Assembly: GCA_039602395.1 (NCBI GenBank)
Contig: JBCNJP010000003.1
Location: 16,897,167-16,961,166 of the forward strand
Direction: 5' to 3'
Origin: Deinandra increscens subsp. villosa
Taxonomy: Eukaryota > Streptophyta > Magnoliopsida > Asterales > Asteraceae
Length of the DNA: 64,000 nt
Under the pieces are notes generated by a model. It did no database searches. It was not told where the DNA came from and was given only the letters and a program-made list of their open reading frames with translations. The position numbers were made by a program, and so were the translations under genes. How positions within the stretch are numbered: the stretch's first letter is position 1; every line of letters begins with the position of its first letter. Below, piece by piece: positions 40,477 to 51,674 of the stretch.

Positions 40477-41306
40477 AACGATCCAAATTCTAGTTGTCGC
40501 CATCAAGTACAAACCCTAGACAGGGCGGTGTGCTGCCACCGCCGCCGCCCTGTCCCAACATCGTATTTCAGTGTAGTTTTTTTTTTCTTTCTCTTCTATT
40601 TTTCTTCTTGTTCTGTTTAAATAAAGCTTCGTTTTCATTATAAGATTCCGCTCGTCTTCATCGCAACCATCGTCCTTTGCAACCTATATTTCAATACCGA
40701 TTCAAGATTTCAATCATTATCTACCACTTTGATTGTCCGTCCGGATAAGGTGTCAAGTTATATGATTTAAAAAAAAAAAAAAAAAAGAAAAATTGCCAAG
40801 ATCGATCAGAAAAGAAAAAAAAAATCACAGGAATTGTCTTGGATTTGTTCCAACACAGGCTCATGACACTTCTTTAATTTCCATAATTATGTTCGATGGA
40901 ATTGTTTGACTTCTCCATCAAAACTTTACTCGAATTCTTAGAAGAAAACAAAAAATCAAAGGAGTTTTCTTGAATATCAAATCGTCGGTGAACGGTGGCG
41001 GTACACGAGTAGATCCAACAATGGACTTTAATCAGTTGGTACCGACTCTTCAATAATTTTTTTGGTGTGCCTTTTATATCTCAATTGCTTTTCTGTTTTA
41101 TATTATTCAGTTTTCATCAGTAACATTGATCGATCATCGGTCTTCGTCATCTTCGTTTTTTTATGTTTTACAGATCTTCTTTCTTATCTACGGATCTACG
41201 GATCCAAGAGTCTGCCACTAACCATGGTCTCGGCTTTGCATTCTCTTTTTTTTTTCTTCTTTCTTTTTTTCTTCTTTTTAGTTCTAAAGGTCCAAGAGAC
41301 TAACGT
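40477..41306 (+). other. Copia leader-like sequence grading into unassigned T-rich DNA
   Basis: CCGCCGCCGCCCTGTCCC near 40540 fits a copia leader. Further on there are poly-A runs (40770-40790) and poly-T/C stretches. No gag frame is present. The T-rich part at 41240-41370 ends in TCTCTTACAG, which could be a splice acceptor for the following coding frame. Confidence 0.4.
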
Positions 41307-42656
41307 TTGACCACCGTTATCGATCTTTCTTTCTTTTTCTTATTTGATCTACGGATCTCATCTCTTACAGACTTAACTAAATCATGTTGGAAATTACCCC
41401 CCAAATTATCTTTATTGGATATCTCGAAAAACAAGTTTCAAGGAACTCTAACGTTCTTGCGTATCCCTAAAACACTTGAGGTAGTTGAATTAAGCTCTAA
41501 TGAGTTTAGGGGATCGCTACATGAGTTGTGTTCCAATGGTAAGAATGGGATAAAAGTTCTTAATTTGGGAAATAATCATTTCTCGGGTCTCATTCCAAAA
41601 TGTTGGGAGAAGTGGTCGAGTTTGATAGTCTTAAACTTGGGGAATAATCTACTTTCCGGTGAAATTCCAAGAACACTAGGTTTTATGCCTTTCTTACAAG
41701 TACTGGACATGCGTGGGAACAAGTTCTGCGGAAAATTACCTTCTTCCCTAATGAATTTGTCACACTTAAAGATTCTTCAACTTGACCGAAATGAACTTAT
41801 TGGAAATATTCCAACATGGATTGGGACAAAACTCACTTCTTTGAGAATCCTCAACCTTAGATCCAACCATTTTTATGGAAATATTCCTCACGAGATATGT
41901 TATCTTTCACGTGCTCAAATATTGGATCTTGCTCATAATAATTTGTCCGGAAATATTCCAAGATGCTTCAACAACTTTAGTGTCCTTTCCGGTAGAGAAC
42001 CTAGCTTAGAGGTCCAATTTTCATTTCGTTTTGATGGTCGGTTAGATGGTTGGTCATTTATTAGTAGTGACTCTTTAGTGATCAAGGGACGGGAGGACAC
42101 TTATAGAGATATTCTTGGGTTAGTTATGCTAATGGATCTTTCGAGCAATAATTTTTCTGGAAAAATCCCTAGTGAGCTTACGACTCTTCGGGAGTTAAAA
42201 TCTTTAAATTTATCGAGAAATCTATTGATAGGAAATATTCCTGATAAGATAGGAGAAATAAGAACACTTGAATCTCTTGATCTATCAATAAATAAGCTTT
42301 TAGGGGAACTTCCTATGAGTTTGTCTAGGTTAAATTTCTTGAGTAGCTTTAATGTGTCCTACAACAATTTGGGAGGAACAATTCCAACAAGTACTCAGAT
42401 TCAGAGCTTTGATGCGTCTAGCTTCTTTGGAAACAAACTTTGTGGAGCTCCATTAACTAATGATTGTGTGCTAGTTGATATACCTTATACAATAGAAGAT
42501 AAAAAAGAAGACAAGGTATCACATGGAGTTGATTGGGGGCTGATCATTAGTATAACACTTGGATTTCTTAGTGGTTTTTGGATCATTGTGGCTCCACTAC
42601 TAGTGAGCACATCGTGGAGGATGACTTATTTTCGTCTTATGAGTAAATTGATCTGA
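41307..42656 (+). CDS. Receptor-like protein (LRR-RLP), C-terminal part only
   Basis: 449 codons; LRR coding really begins near 41380. About eight leucine-rich repeats (LDISKNKFQG to LDLAHNNLSGNIP) are followed by a 40-residue island (FNNFSVLSG...VIKGREDTYRDIL), then four more repeats. The cap SSFFGNKLCGAPL, an acidic stretch (IEDKKEDK), one membrane span (GLIISITLGFLSGFWIIVAP) and a short basic tail follow. The last four repeats behind an island domain are the classic plan of plant RLPs of the Cf-9/EIX type, which sense pathogen molecules or developmental peptides at the plasma membrane and need a partner kinase. The signal peptide and N-terminal repeats are missing, so it is probably a truncated copy, unless an upstream exon lies beyond the copia remnant. 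The frame itself is clean. Confidence 0.85.
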   Translation: MTTVIDLSFFFLFDLRISSLTDLTKSCWKLPPKLSLLDISKNKFQGTLTFLRIPKTLEVVELSSNEFRGSLHELCSNGKNGIKVLNLGNNHFSGLIPKCWEKWSSLIVLNLGNNLLSGEIPRTLGFMPFLQVLDMRGNKFCGKLPSSLMNLSHLKILQLDRNELIGNIPTWIGTKLTSLRILNLRSNHFYGNIPHEICYLSRAQILDLAHNNLSGNIPRCFNNFSVLSGREPSLEVQFSFRFDGRLDGWSFISSDSLVIKGREDTYRDILGLVMLMDLSSNNFSGKIPSELTTLRELKSLNLSRNLLIGNIPDKIGEIRTLESLDLSINKLLGELPMSLSRLNFLSSFNVSYNNLGGTIPTSTQIQSFDASSFFGNKLCGAPLTNDCVLVDIPYTIEDKKEDKVSHGVDWGLIISITLGFLSGFWIIVAPLLVSTSWRMTYFRLMSKLI

Positions 42657-42664
42657 ATAATGTT

Positions 42665-42669
42665 TTAGA
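42665..42669. repeat. Target duplication TTAGA of the solo LTR, left copy
   Basis: TTAGA precedes TGTGAC at 42670 and recurs at 45871-45875 behind GTTGTGACA. Confidence 0.85.
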
Positions 42670-42789
42670 TGTGACATTTTCATACTTTCCATATTTGTAA
42701 CCCGACCCGTTTCCATCATCAATACAATTATGACTTATTTTTCAAGCATTTAATCATGAGGAATCTGTGTTTCGATCATTGTTTCATCA

Positions 42790-42859
42790 TATACATACAT
42801 ACATACATACATACATACATACATACATACATACATACATACATACATACATACATACA

Positions 42860-42889
<30 letters not shown>
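42790..42889. repeat. (CATA)n microsatellite
   Basis: About 25 uninterrupted CATA units within the solo LTR. The open frame it creates (HTYI repeats) is an artefact. Confidence 0.95.
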
Positions 42890-42892
<3 letters not shown>

Positions 42893-43010
42893 TATCCATG
42901 CTAAAGTCATACCCGATTCAACCCAACCCATGACCAACGGTGATACTTAACAACTCAAAACTATACAAAAATGGGAGAAACATATCTATGACAATAAATG
43001 ATAAGATTTT

Positions 43011-43011
<1 letters not shown>

Positions 43012-43044
<33 letters not shown>
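43012..43044. repeat. (TA)n microsatellite
   Basis: About 16 TA units inside the solo LTR. Confidence 0.95.
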
Positions 43045-43046
<2 letters not shown>

Positions 43047-45601
43047 CTGATTTAAAATGAGCTCAAGCCATTTCCTTTTATTCACGTCGATTACAAATTC
43101 TATACCTTCATTATTTAATCAAATAAAAGACAAACCAATTATGATCATCAATTAATGGACCATTGAAACCCCATCTGTTTACCTGCAACTACTAATATAA
43201 GTACACCCAAGTGGAGTGTGCCAATTGTCTAACTAGACTTTCACATCCCATCCCTCCTACTTGTCCCTCAACCACCATTGGCTCATTCAAGCCATTTTAC
43301 TTCAAGATATTTTCGTTCACCTACATATCCAAAGAGCTAATCCACATTCTCCTATAAATACCCAAGCAAAACACAAGATTTATCACACTTTCACTTTCAC
43401 AGAATTCTACTAGATTCGTTACAGCAACTTATGTAAGCCATATCTTCCTCATACTTCCACGAAATCCATCCATTCTTGTCTAGAAATCTTCCCCTATGAG
43501 TCTACTAAAATCCAAACTAATCTTACTCAATCCCGATAAGAATTCAGCCCTGTAGACAGCTTTGAACGACGACTGCTCCAGAACCTCGCTGTAGTCTTAC
43601 TTTCTGTAACACAATTGAGGTACCAAACGACATCGGTTTGACCTGAGTATTTTACCTATATCTTCCTCTTTCAAATTACTTCATTTTATACTTAAATCTG
43701 TTCCATTTGGTTTCCAAAATCAACCAGAATCTTCCTCCAAAGTCGACCCAGTTTTCTATCTGAAACTGTGTTGAAACTCAAGAACTCTTCAAGGCTTCAT
43801 GTGTTGATCCAAGCTCAACCGTCATCTTCACTACCTTCTCCTTGCTTGATTACTGTGAGAAAACATTTCGTTCATGCTTCTTTCATGCTCATTCTTACTT
43901 ATATCTAAGAACACCCATTAAAAAGGCTTGTTGGTTAATCATCTTTAACTGAGAACTAAACAATTTTAAGTTACCATCTTAATCATCTCGTGGTTTAGCC
44001 AAATTAAACAAAGTTCTAATTTTACAGAAGTAGTTCTGTAAGTGTATAGATGTACTTCGGAAATTCCAAAGTAGTTCTGTAAAATTACAGATGTACTTCA
44101 GAAATTCTGAATTAGTTCTGTAAAATCACAGATTCACTGTTAGACTTTAAACCAGTCATATCTTGGTCATAACGAACTGAAACTTAACAAACCTAAACTC
44201 CACGATTAAGTTCGTCGAGTTAACTTTCCAACGATGTATAGTTTGCATTCTAATTCAAACCAAGCAGGTCACAACAGTCCCTACAAAATAGGTGCGCGTT
44301 TCTGCACATTCTGTTTTGTGAGGCTGTTTCGAGCTATCTCTTAGCATTTTCTTAAAACACATTTTAAACAAAAGTTGTTTGGAATACATTAAACTAACAA
44401 ATTTTAAATTTGGTAATTTATAGATAAAGTTGATATTTTAAAAACGCACTTAAAGTCAGCTCATAAGCTGTCCAAGTTCTCCAAATAATGCACTAAACCA
44501 AAAAGCAATATGTATCACCAACGGTCAACGAGTTAACACTTTTAAACAATGATTAACTAGTCTAAGTAGGTGACTTAGACAATTGACCCATATCACTAAG
44601 ACCTAAGACTATAGACAGTGGTGAACGATTGGTCAAGATTGGTGGGGCCAGAGGTTAAAAAAATCATGAAAATGTTACAATCGGTTCTCTTCATCGATCC
44701 GGATCGTGATCTCAAATTCATTTGGTCACTTTCCACGTGTAAACAAATGATGGGCTAACTTTTCAATTTCTTTTTTCTTTTTATCACAAACTTATTTATT
44801 TTATATGGAATCTCATTTTTCTTATATAATTTGTAATATTTAATCTTTTTAAATAATCTAAACACACATTCTTGTTTAGTTGTTTTTATGAACACCCCGA
44901 TATAAAATCTATTAAAAACGAAGATGTTTCAAAAAGTACATTTTTAATATAAGATAAATATATTAAAATTAACCGTTTATCTTATCAGTCACGTGGCACT
45001 ATCGTATGTTTGTAATAAAAATAAAATATATCTTTTAATCTTTTTTATATTTTTATTTTATATCTTTTATAGCTAATTTATTTATTTCAAAATAAAATTA
45101 TTATATAATATATTAAAATAATCATAAATTATTTTTATAAAATAAAAAATAGGATTGGATTGGATTGTGAGTGTGAGTGGAAAGATAGGTTAGATTGGAT
45201 TGTATAGGTGGATGAGAGAAAAATTATTTGTCTATGTGTGATTACATATATGTTAGACTATGGTGTTTTCAATGAAAATTCAACTTTCAAGTGTAATCAT
45301 TAACATACAAGCCTATGGTAACAATGATGGATCCATTGGTTGATAACCCGCTTGAATTTGACCGGTTTGGCATTTGGTGATTGAAACTTATTCAATCTTA
45401 CGGCTTGACTTTCGAGTCAAAGACCCACACGACTTAACTTTCGAGTTAAGGATGCTCACGACTTAACCTTCGGGTTTAAGACGCTAGTTATCAAAGGTTT
45501 GATTATACATATGCATTGGTTTATTCATACATGCTTGAGTCTACATTTGATATGTGAATCGCTTTGAAACTACTATATGTATTCTAACCCTATGTTTACT
45601 T

Positions 45602-45647
45602 ACAAACTATTTTTAGTTGACACTCTCTATTTTTTTACATGTTATAG
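45602..45647 (+). promoter_or_regulatory. Hairpin and splice-acceptor-like site in the solo LTR
   Basis: AACTA (45605-45609) pairs with TAGTT (45614-45618), followed by TTGACA, a pyrimidine-rich run and GTTATAG/GAAAC at 45647. This is the same order as in the Tekay LTRs on the other strand. Confidence 0.4.
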
Positions 45648-46025
45648 GAAACGCAGTTTGAGCCATACTTGATTGATGCTAAATCTAGGATGCTTTGGAC
45701 CTAGTTAAATCAATTAAGACTTTATCTTTATGTTACGTTATGTGTATTTGAACCTCCTATTTTAATTGGAATTTGGTAATGAATAATTATTAAGACTTTA
45801 ATTAGTGTCATGAGTATTTGGACAATTATCATGTCCCGACGTAAATTCCGTCGTCGGTTGGGTTGTGACATTAGAACCGGTCCAAACCAGTTGCCTTATC
45901 GAACGTAAGCTTAATAATAGATAGAAAGGGAGATTTGAAGTTCTAATAGGTTATATGTGTTTCTTTGAAGTTTGTAAATTTTGTAGTAATTAAATTGCAA
46001 GATTTTTATTAAGATGTACATTCAG

Positions 46026-46250
46026 TACTACAAAAACAGGCTTTAATGGCGTGAAATGCGCGCCATAATATGTACCAAATGACGCGCAAATGCGCGTCAA
46101 GTAAGCCCCCGTCATAAAGCCAACGATGTGTGACATCCCTTTTATGATGCGCAAAATTGTGCGCCATGAATGTGTGTCAAAAAATGAGTGTTAAGGAAGC
46201 CCTTGTCATAAAAGGAGATGACAAACATTTTTGCGCGTCATGGGTTTAAA
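46026..46250 (+). mobile_element. CACTA (En/Spm) transposon terminus
   Basis: TACTACAAAAACAGGC is one base from the CACTACAAAAA-type end of plant CACTA elements. It is followed by several subterminal words built on GCGCAA/TTGCGC, such as GGCGTGAAATGCGCGCC, TGACGCGCAAATGCGCGTCA and TGCGCAAAATTGTGCGCC. I find no matching right end or transposase, so this is a fragment or a very decayed copy. Confidence 0.6.
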
Positions 46251-47304
46251 CAAATATATTTTTTATAGAATCACTAATTTCTACAATAAATGACAATTAA
46301 CCTGATAATGAAAAATAAAAATACACTTATAGCAAAATAATGCATTTTATATATATAGCAAACATTACAAAGTCAACATGAGTTTACAGATGGATCTGGT
46401 ATACTAACAATAAACCTATAATAATAAATTTAACACAATATCATTCTCCTTAACATTCTTACAACATTTATTTGTTGACTGTAGTTTTGAAGTCTCCAGT
46501 TCAGTCTCTAATCTTTGACATCCTTTAACATCCAATGGTTTAGTTTCTGAAACAATAAAAGTTCATGTATAGATACAGATATGCTATATTTGAAAACCTA
46601 AATCATAAGAGTAAGAATCACAAAACATCAACTGAATACTGTTTAACCAAGTAATCCCATTGTAAAGATTCAATTCTTTAGTCCGTTCCAATAACATATT
46701 CTGAAGAACGATATATCAAATAGATGCATCATAATTAGGATTCAGAAAGTAAATTCAGTGAAAAAGTGAAATACTGAACTACATACCACTGTAACTCTAA
46801 TCAAAGTGGTGAGGCTCCCATCCTAATAGAAAACCATATTCTCAACCACCTACGAATAGGCAATTGACTTCAGGCTTCGATTTCACGCTTCGATTTCACG
46901 CTTCGATTTCACGCTATGGTTAACAAGTATTAAAAGCTATACAATGAGAGTGGTAAATTTGATGGAAGTATGATTCAAAAAGACCTGTAATGTTTCCGTC
47001 CGAAATGGAAGAGTGATTAGTTAAAGACTGATGTCTTGAAGTCATAATACCTAAAAACACATGCAATAAACAAAGCCATATTGATAAGGTCCTCAAAGTG
47101 AAGATAATAAAATAATTGTTTATGGTGGTTGCATATAGAGATATTAGTGGGGGTTTGAAAGCTTGTTTCCTACTCATAAGTCCTAACCGAAGCAAAAAAG
47201 CAATTTCATTTGTCCAACCCTGCATTGCCTAATCTCAAGCCATTTGGACTAGTTATGAGATAAGTAAAGACTGTATAATGTAATAAGACTGTATAATTTA
47301 ATAA
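46251..47304. other. AT-rich, non-coding; includes a 15-bp triple repeat
   Basis: No domain in any frame. CTTCGATTTCACG occurs three times in tandem at about 46876-46915. It may be the interior of the CACTA element, but this is not shown. Confidence 0.4.
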
Positions 47305-47475
47305 GAGTAAACTTCTTTTTTAGTCCTTGAGGTTTGGTCCATTTAAAAATTTTAATCCAAACTTCTAAAAAAATCCGATTTTGGTGTCTAAGATTTACTT
47401 TTTGTTTCAATTTCAGTCCATTTCTTAACACCGTTACTTTTTTCCGTTAAATGTGATAAGATCAAAATACCATTT
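47305..47475 (+). repeat. Left arm of a diverged inverted repeat (about 170 bp)
   Basis: Starts GAGTAAACTTC and contains TGAGGTTTGGTC, CGATTTTGGTGT and TTACTTTTTGTTTCA. The same series, in the same order but on the opposite strand, runs from 56188 down to about 56015. Identity looks like roughly three quarters by eye. These are known-looking ends of an old plant DNA element, either one large element or two MITEs. Confidence 0.6.
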
Positions 47476-47590
47476 TATTAATAAAATATACTTATTTACT
47501 TCACTACTTAAGAAAAGTACATTGTCCATTCATGGCAAAACCACCACTGGCTGGCCACCCAACAAAAATGCGTTCAAAGTAAACAACTAA

Positions 47591-47900
47591 GATGTCGTTT
47601 GGTTCGTGGAATTCAATGGAATTGGAATTAATATTTTTTCCTTTTAAAATTGTTTTTGATTGGGTAACAAATGCATTTGAAATGCAATGAATTCCTTAAA
47701 TAAATGGAATTTAGTACTATTTGAAGATTCCTCGAAAATCATTCACTTTAATGAAGAAAAGTTACATAGCCTCAAATGCCACTGTTAAAGGAATTCATTG
47801 CAATTTAAATTTGTCCATTACCCAAGTAAACACAACTTTAAAAGAAAAACTTTGCAATTACAATTCCAGTTCCATTGAATTCCATGAACTAAATGTCACC
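47591..47900. mobile_element. Tourist-like (PIF/Harbinger) MITE, 310 bp
   Basis: Terminal inverted repeats of about 38 bp (GATGTCGTTTGGTTCGTGG at the left; read inwards from the right GGTGACATTTAGTTCATGG; then GAATTCAATGGAA in both). Flanked by the trinucleotide TAA at 47588-47590 and 47901-47903, as expected for PIF/Harbinger. No coding capacity. The interior also folds back partly (AATGCAATGAATTCCTT and AAGGAATTCATTGCAATT). Confidence 0.9.
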
Positions 47901-48289
47901 TAAGATTTGAGGAAAACAATTTATAGTATCCATAAGAGCTTCATAGCCGAGACCACCATCATATCTGATGACGAAGGTTACGGATCCACAACATAGAAGA
48001 CATCGGTGGAATCTTCCTAGATGCCACTGATGATCCGTCGTGGTCTTCCCCATCACTTTAACCACTATACATTGAAGCTCAATTTATGTATTAACAGAGA
48101 TAAATACGAGTTGAGCTGAAGATTCAACGAAACCCTAGAAAAAGGATAAAGTAGTCTAAAGTAAACCAATACACACTCACTCGTGTAATTTGGTTCGCTG
48201 GTCTAGATTTTAGCCGATGACCACCTTCATCGGTGAAAGGATCCAAACCTCTTTTGTCAAGAAACACGATTTGAAGCTCAATTCCTTGG

Positions 48290-48361
48290 TGCCGAAGAGT
48301 AAGCATTTGAGGTTGGTAACGACATCACGACCATGGAGCCGCACAATGACGGTGTCATATG
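48290..48361 (-). pseudogene. Possible AP2-like domain fragment, left of the copia
   Basis: The minus frame reads AYDTVIVRLHGRDVVTNLKC, reminiscent of the C-terminal half of an AP2 domain in RAV-type factors (AYD..., F/R-GRDAVTNF). It starts at the ATATG duplication of the copia and continues on the other side at 54012-54070 (GGALRLDEAY). The match is short and the rest of the protein is not visible, so this is tentative. Confidence 0.3.
48357..48361. repeat. Target duplication ATATG, left copy (second copia)
   Basis: ATATG precedes the LTR start TAGAGG at 48362 and recurs at 54012-54016. Confidence 0.9.
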
Positions 48362-48509
48362 TAGAGGAAGATATTTTCCCAAATTGATTATTATATTCAC
48401 TATTCTCCTTTAAATAGGAGTTAACAAATACAGGAAAGTCCAATCAACATAATTACAAATATTTGATAGAATATATACAAATATATACCGAAAATAGTCT
48501 ACGCTATTA
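48362..48509 (-). repeat. 3' LTR of the second copia (148 bp)
   Basis: Read on the minus strand it begins TAATAGCGTAG and ends TTCCTCTA. A polypurine stretch GCGGGGGTG precedes it. CTCCTTTAAATAGGAG (plus strand) forms a small palindrome around a TATA-like word. Confidence 0.9.
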
Positions 48510-49541
48510 CACCCCCGCAGTCGAAGCGGGAGGCTGCCGGATGCTGAGACTGGACCTGAAATCTTCAAATAAAATGCGAGGGAGCCCTTTAGTAAAAATG
48601 TCTGCAATCTGAAAGCGCGAAGGGACATGAAGAACACGAATTGTACCTCGTTGAACATGTTCACGTACAAAATGAATGTCCAGTTCGATATGTTTGGTGC
48701 GTTGGTGCTGCACCGGATTGCCAGAAAGGTATATTGCACTTATGTTGTCGCAATAGACGATCGAAGCATGAGACAATGGCCGGTGAAGCTCTAGAAGGAG
48801 ATTGAGGATCCAACAAAGTTCGGCGACGACGTTGGCAACCCCACGGTATTCCGCCTCTGCACTTGACCGGGAAATAGTGGATTGCCGCTTAGAGGACCAG
48901 GACACTAAGTTGGAGCCATAGTAAACACAGTAGCCGGACGTGGATCGACGAGTATCTGGACAGCCGGCCCAGTCTGCATCAGTATAGCCCAAAAGAGAAG
49001 ACGGATCGGATTTATCCAAACTCAATCCATAATCGGCGGTCCCCTGTAAGTACCGAAGGATGCGTTTTAACGCATGCCAATGATCCACCTGTGGGGCATG
49101 CATGTGCATGCATACCTGCTGAACGGCATAAACGATGTCTGGGCGGGTAAACGTGAGGTACTGAAGAGCACCCGCCAAACTGCGGTAAAGGGTCGGATTA
49201 TCGAAAGCACCCCCGGAATCTGTACTGAGCTTCGAATTAGTGTCAAAAGGGGTGGCAACCGAGTTGCATGTCTGCATGGAGGCGCGTTCAATAATGTCTC
49301 TGGCGTAGGACCCCTGCGATAGAAACATTTTGTCACCATGACGGGTGACTTGGATACCCAAAAAGTAGCTGAGGGGACCAAGGTCTTTCATGGCGAATTC
49401 ACTAGACAGGCTCATCATGAGGCGGGTGTGCAGGGCATCTGAGGACGTGACGAGGATAATATCGTCGACATAAATAAGTAAGTATGATGTGTCGCTGCCA
49501 TGATGATAGGTGAAGAGCGAGTTGTCACACCTGCTCTGCAA
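48507..49541 (-). pseudogene. Copia pol C-terminus: reverse transcriptase end and RNase H
   Basis: 344 codons in one frame. LLIYVDDIILVTSS is the reverse transcriptase catalytic box. LYRSLAGALQYLTFTRPDI and the connection domain follow. RNase H has GYTDADWAGCPDTRRSTSG, SSAEAEYRGVA and YCDNISAIYLSGNPVQH. The end EDFRSSLSIRQPPASTAGV overlaps the first bases of the LTR region. It is separated from the upstream part of the same frame by the TAG at 49596-49598 (YGLK stop APRAW), probably a changed glutamine codon. Confidence 0.85.
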
Positions 49542-49595
49542 AAAACCAATAGTAAGTACATAATCGGTGAATCGCTGGTACCAAGCCCGAGGTGC

Positions 49596-50669
49596 CTACT
49601 TGAGCCCGTATAAAGACTTCTTCAAGCGGCAAACATGATCTGGAAACGACCGATGACGAAACCCCATGGGTTGATGCATATATACTGTTTCCAGCAAAGA
49701 GCCATGTAAGAAAGCATTGGAGACATCCAACTGGTGGATGGCCCATGAGTGAGATAAAGCCAGAGATAAAACAAGTCTGATAGTGGCCGGTTTGACAACT
49801 GGACTAAACGTCTCCCCACAGTCTATGCCCACCTGTTGTGTGTGCCCATCACACACAAGACGTGCCTTATACCTTTCCAATGTTCCATCCGATTTAAATT
49901 TATGTTTGAACAACCAAATACTACGGATAATGTTCATGTCCGCTCGACTAGGAACAAGTTCCCATGTCTCGTTTTTAAGAAGGGCATTGAACTCCTCGGC
50001 CATGGCGGTTGACCATTCCGGACTAGACAGGGCGGCTTTGGGGTTTTTAGGAATGGGGGTAATGGCGGAAGCGTGAAGATTAAATGGAATTTTTGGTTTG
50101 GAAATGCCCGACATCGAGCGGGTGTGGATGGATCGAGGAGGAGGATTTGCGGTGTGGGAAGAGGAAGGCTGGGTTGGAACGGTTTGGGCAGGAAGAGGGG
50201 GTTGGGTAGTCGGGACCGTTTGGGCCGATGAGGAGGCAGGAGGAGGTGTTGGGCCGGTTTGGGCCTGGGACGGTGGCGGCTGTGGAGCGGTCACAGTTGG
50301 GGCTGGAGCGGGTTGCGGGTGTGAGCCGATAGGGGCTGGATCGGTGTGGTGAGGTGGGCCGAGAGTGGTGGGAAGCGGATTTTGGTTTGGGCCGAGAGGG
50401 TGAGATGCGGGCCAAGAGAAATGACTCGCAGAGTCGGTAATGAACCGATAGGAGTCAGGGAGGGGGGTAGGTTGACGGGCACGGTAGGGAAAAGTGTGTT
50501 CATCAAACTGAACGTGCCGACAAATGAGAATGTTGTGTGACTCCAAATCTAGGCATTTGAAGACACGGTGATTGGGCGGATACCCGAGAAAGACGCAAGG
50601 TTTGGAACGATTAGAGAGTTTGTGAATGGACGTGGGGGGGGGGGGGGGATGAGAGGGTAACACAAGCAT
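49596..50669 (-). pseudogene. Copia pol middle: integrase C-terminus and N-terminal reverse transcriptase
   Basis: It begins just behind a run of 15 G (50634-50648), where the frame changes. SKPCVFLGYPPNHRVFKCLD is the GAG-pre-integrase/integrase tail. A 150-residue proline-rich linker follows (QPPPSQAQTGPTPPPASSSA). Then comes reverse transcriptase (ALLKNETWELVPSRADMN, QVGIDCGETFSPVVKPATIR, IHQLDVSNAFLHGSLLETVY). It ends at the TAG 49596-49598. Antisense open frames here are shadows. Confidence 0.85.
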
Positions 50670-51253
50670 CCGAAAACACGAAGTGTGTCGTATGCCGGTG
50701 TTCGGTGAAATAAGAGGGAGGTGGGGGTTTGATAATTTTTGGTTTTGGTTGGGAGAATGTTCAAGAGGTATGTCGCCATGTCAAGGGCATGATGCCAAAA
50801 GGAGTGGGGAAGGGAGGCATTCGCAAGGAGGGTGCGAACGATATTATTTATAGACCGAATGGTGCGTTCGGCTTTGCCATTTTCGGACGAGGTGTAGGGG
50901 CATGAAAACCGAAAAACCATACCATGTTGACGACAAAAGTTTTGAAATTGGTGATTGGCGTATTCTTTTCCGTTATCACATTGGAGTTGTTTGATTTGGC
51001 GACCAAATTGAGTGTTTATTAGATTATAGAATTCATTAAAAGTTGCAAACACTTGGGACTTGTGGGCGAGTGGATATGTCCATAGAAAATTTGTAAATTC
51101 ATCAATGAACAATATATAGTAACGATGCCCATGACTACCAATGACCGGAGAAGTCCACAAATCACTATGAACCAAATCAAATGCATTATTAGTAACAGAA
51201 ATAGACTCATGAAAGGGCAAGCGAACACTCTTGCAAAAACACATGGTTGACAT
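50549..51253 (-). pseudogene. Copia integrase core
   Basis: LVHSDLWTSPVIGS, LQCDNGKEYANHQFQNFC and SSENGKAERTIRSINNIV supply the D, D and E of the catalytic core, with normal spacing. It is out of frame with the zinc-finger part (51019-51774), so a short indel near 51240 separates them. It loses its frame again in the G run at 50634-50648. Confidence 0.85.
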
Positions 51254-51674
51254 ATGTCTTTATTTAGTTTCCTAGAAAAAGAAATGTTTTCATTTTTCTT
51301 GAGCTGAAGAAGAGGTTGAGGTCCTGGGTGACCCAACCGTTGATGCCAAAGAGAGGGAGAAGCAGCAACAAAAGCAGAAGGGGATCGAAGGTGCGACAGA
51401 AGTTCCGGAGCTAGGGGATAGAGATCTCCCGAGCTATTGCATCGTAGGATAGGCGCCTTGGTCTTGAGGTCCTTGACAAAAAAAACAAATGGGTCAAATT
51501 CGATAGAAATATTATTATCAGTGGTTAAGCGACGTACAGATAACAATTTTTTGACAAGGTGAGGGGCAAGAAGAATATTATTTATTTTAAGGGGCAGGAA
51601 GGGTGGAGGCAAAGTGTGATTACCCTGTCCAGTTACGGGGATGGATGAGCCATTACCAACTATAATGTTACGAG
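51240..51674 (-). pseudogene. Copia protease C-terminus and integrase zinc finger
   Basis: NIIVGNGSSIPVTGQGNHTL and LLSVRRLTTDNNISIEFDP are the usual region between protease and integrase. WHQRLGHPGPQPLLQL and CQPC give the HHCC zinc finger. It joins the gag-protease frame in phase across the hAT insertion, because the insertion plus duplication is 879 bp, a multiple of three. Confidence 0.8.

Larger units (their letters stand above)
42670..45870 (+). repeat. Tekay-like solo LTR (3201 bp)
   Basis: It starts TGTGACATTTTC and ends GTCGGTTGGGTTGTGACA, with TTAGA on both sides. The end resembles that of the Tekay LTR (CATCGGTTGGGGTGTTACA read in sense), and a hairpin plus acceptor-like site lies about 250 bp before it, as in the other Tekay-like LTRs. 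A TATA box (CTATAAATAC) is at about 43351-43360. It lies 13 bp behind the stop codon of the receptor-like protein, in its 3' untranslated region or polyadenylation zone. No internal sequence is present. Confidence 0.85.

Noticed and set aside
42780..42890. CRISPR-like array from the regular repeat
   Set aside because: It is a plain tetranucleotide microsatellite without spacers, and the window is plant DNA.
42756..42950. Open frame of 64 codons rich in HTYI
   Set aside because: It is a translation of the (CATA)n microsatellite.
50098..50352. Glycine/tryptophan-rich plus-strand frame
   Set aside because: It is the complement of the proline-rich linker in the copia pol on the minus strand.
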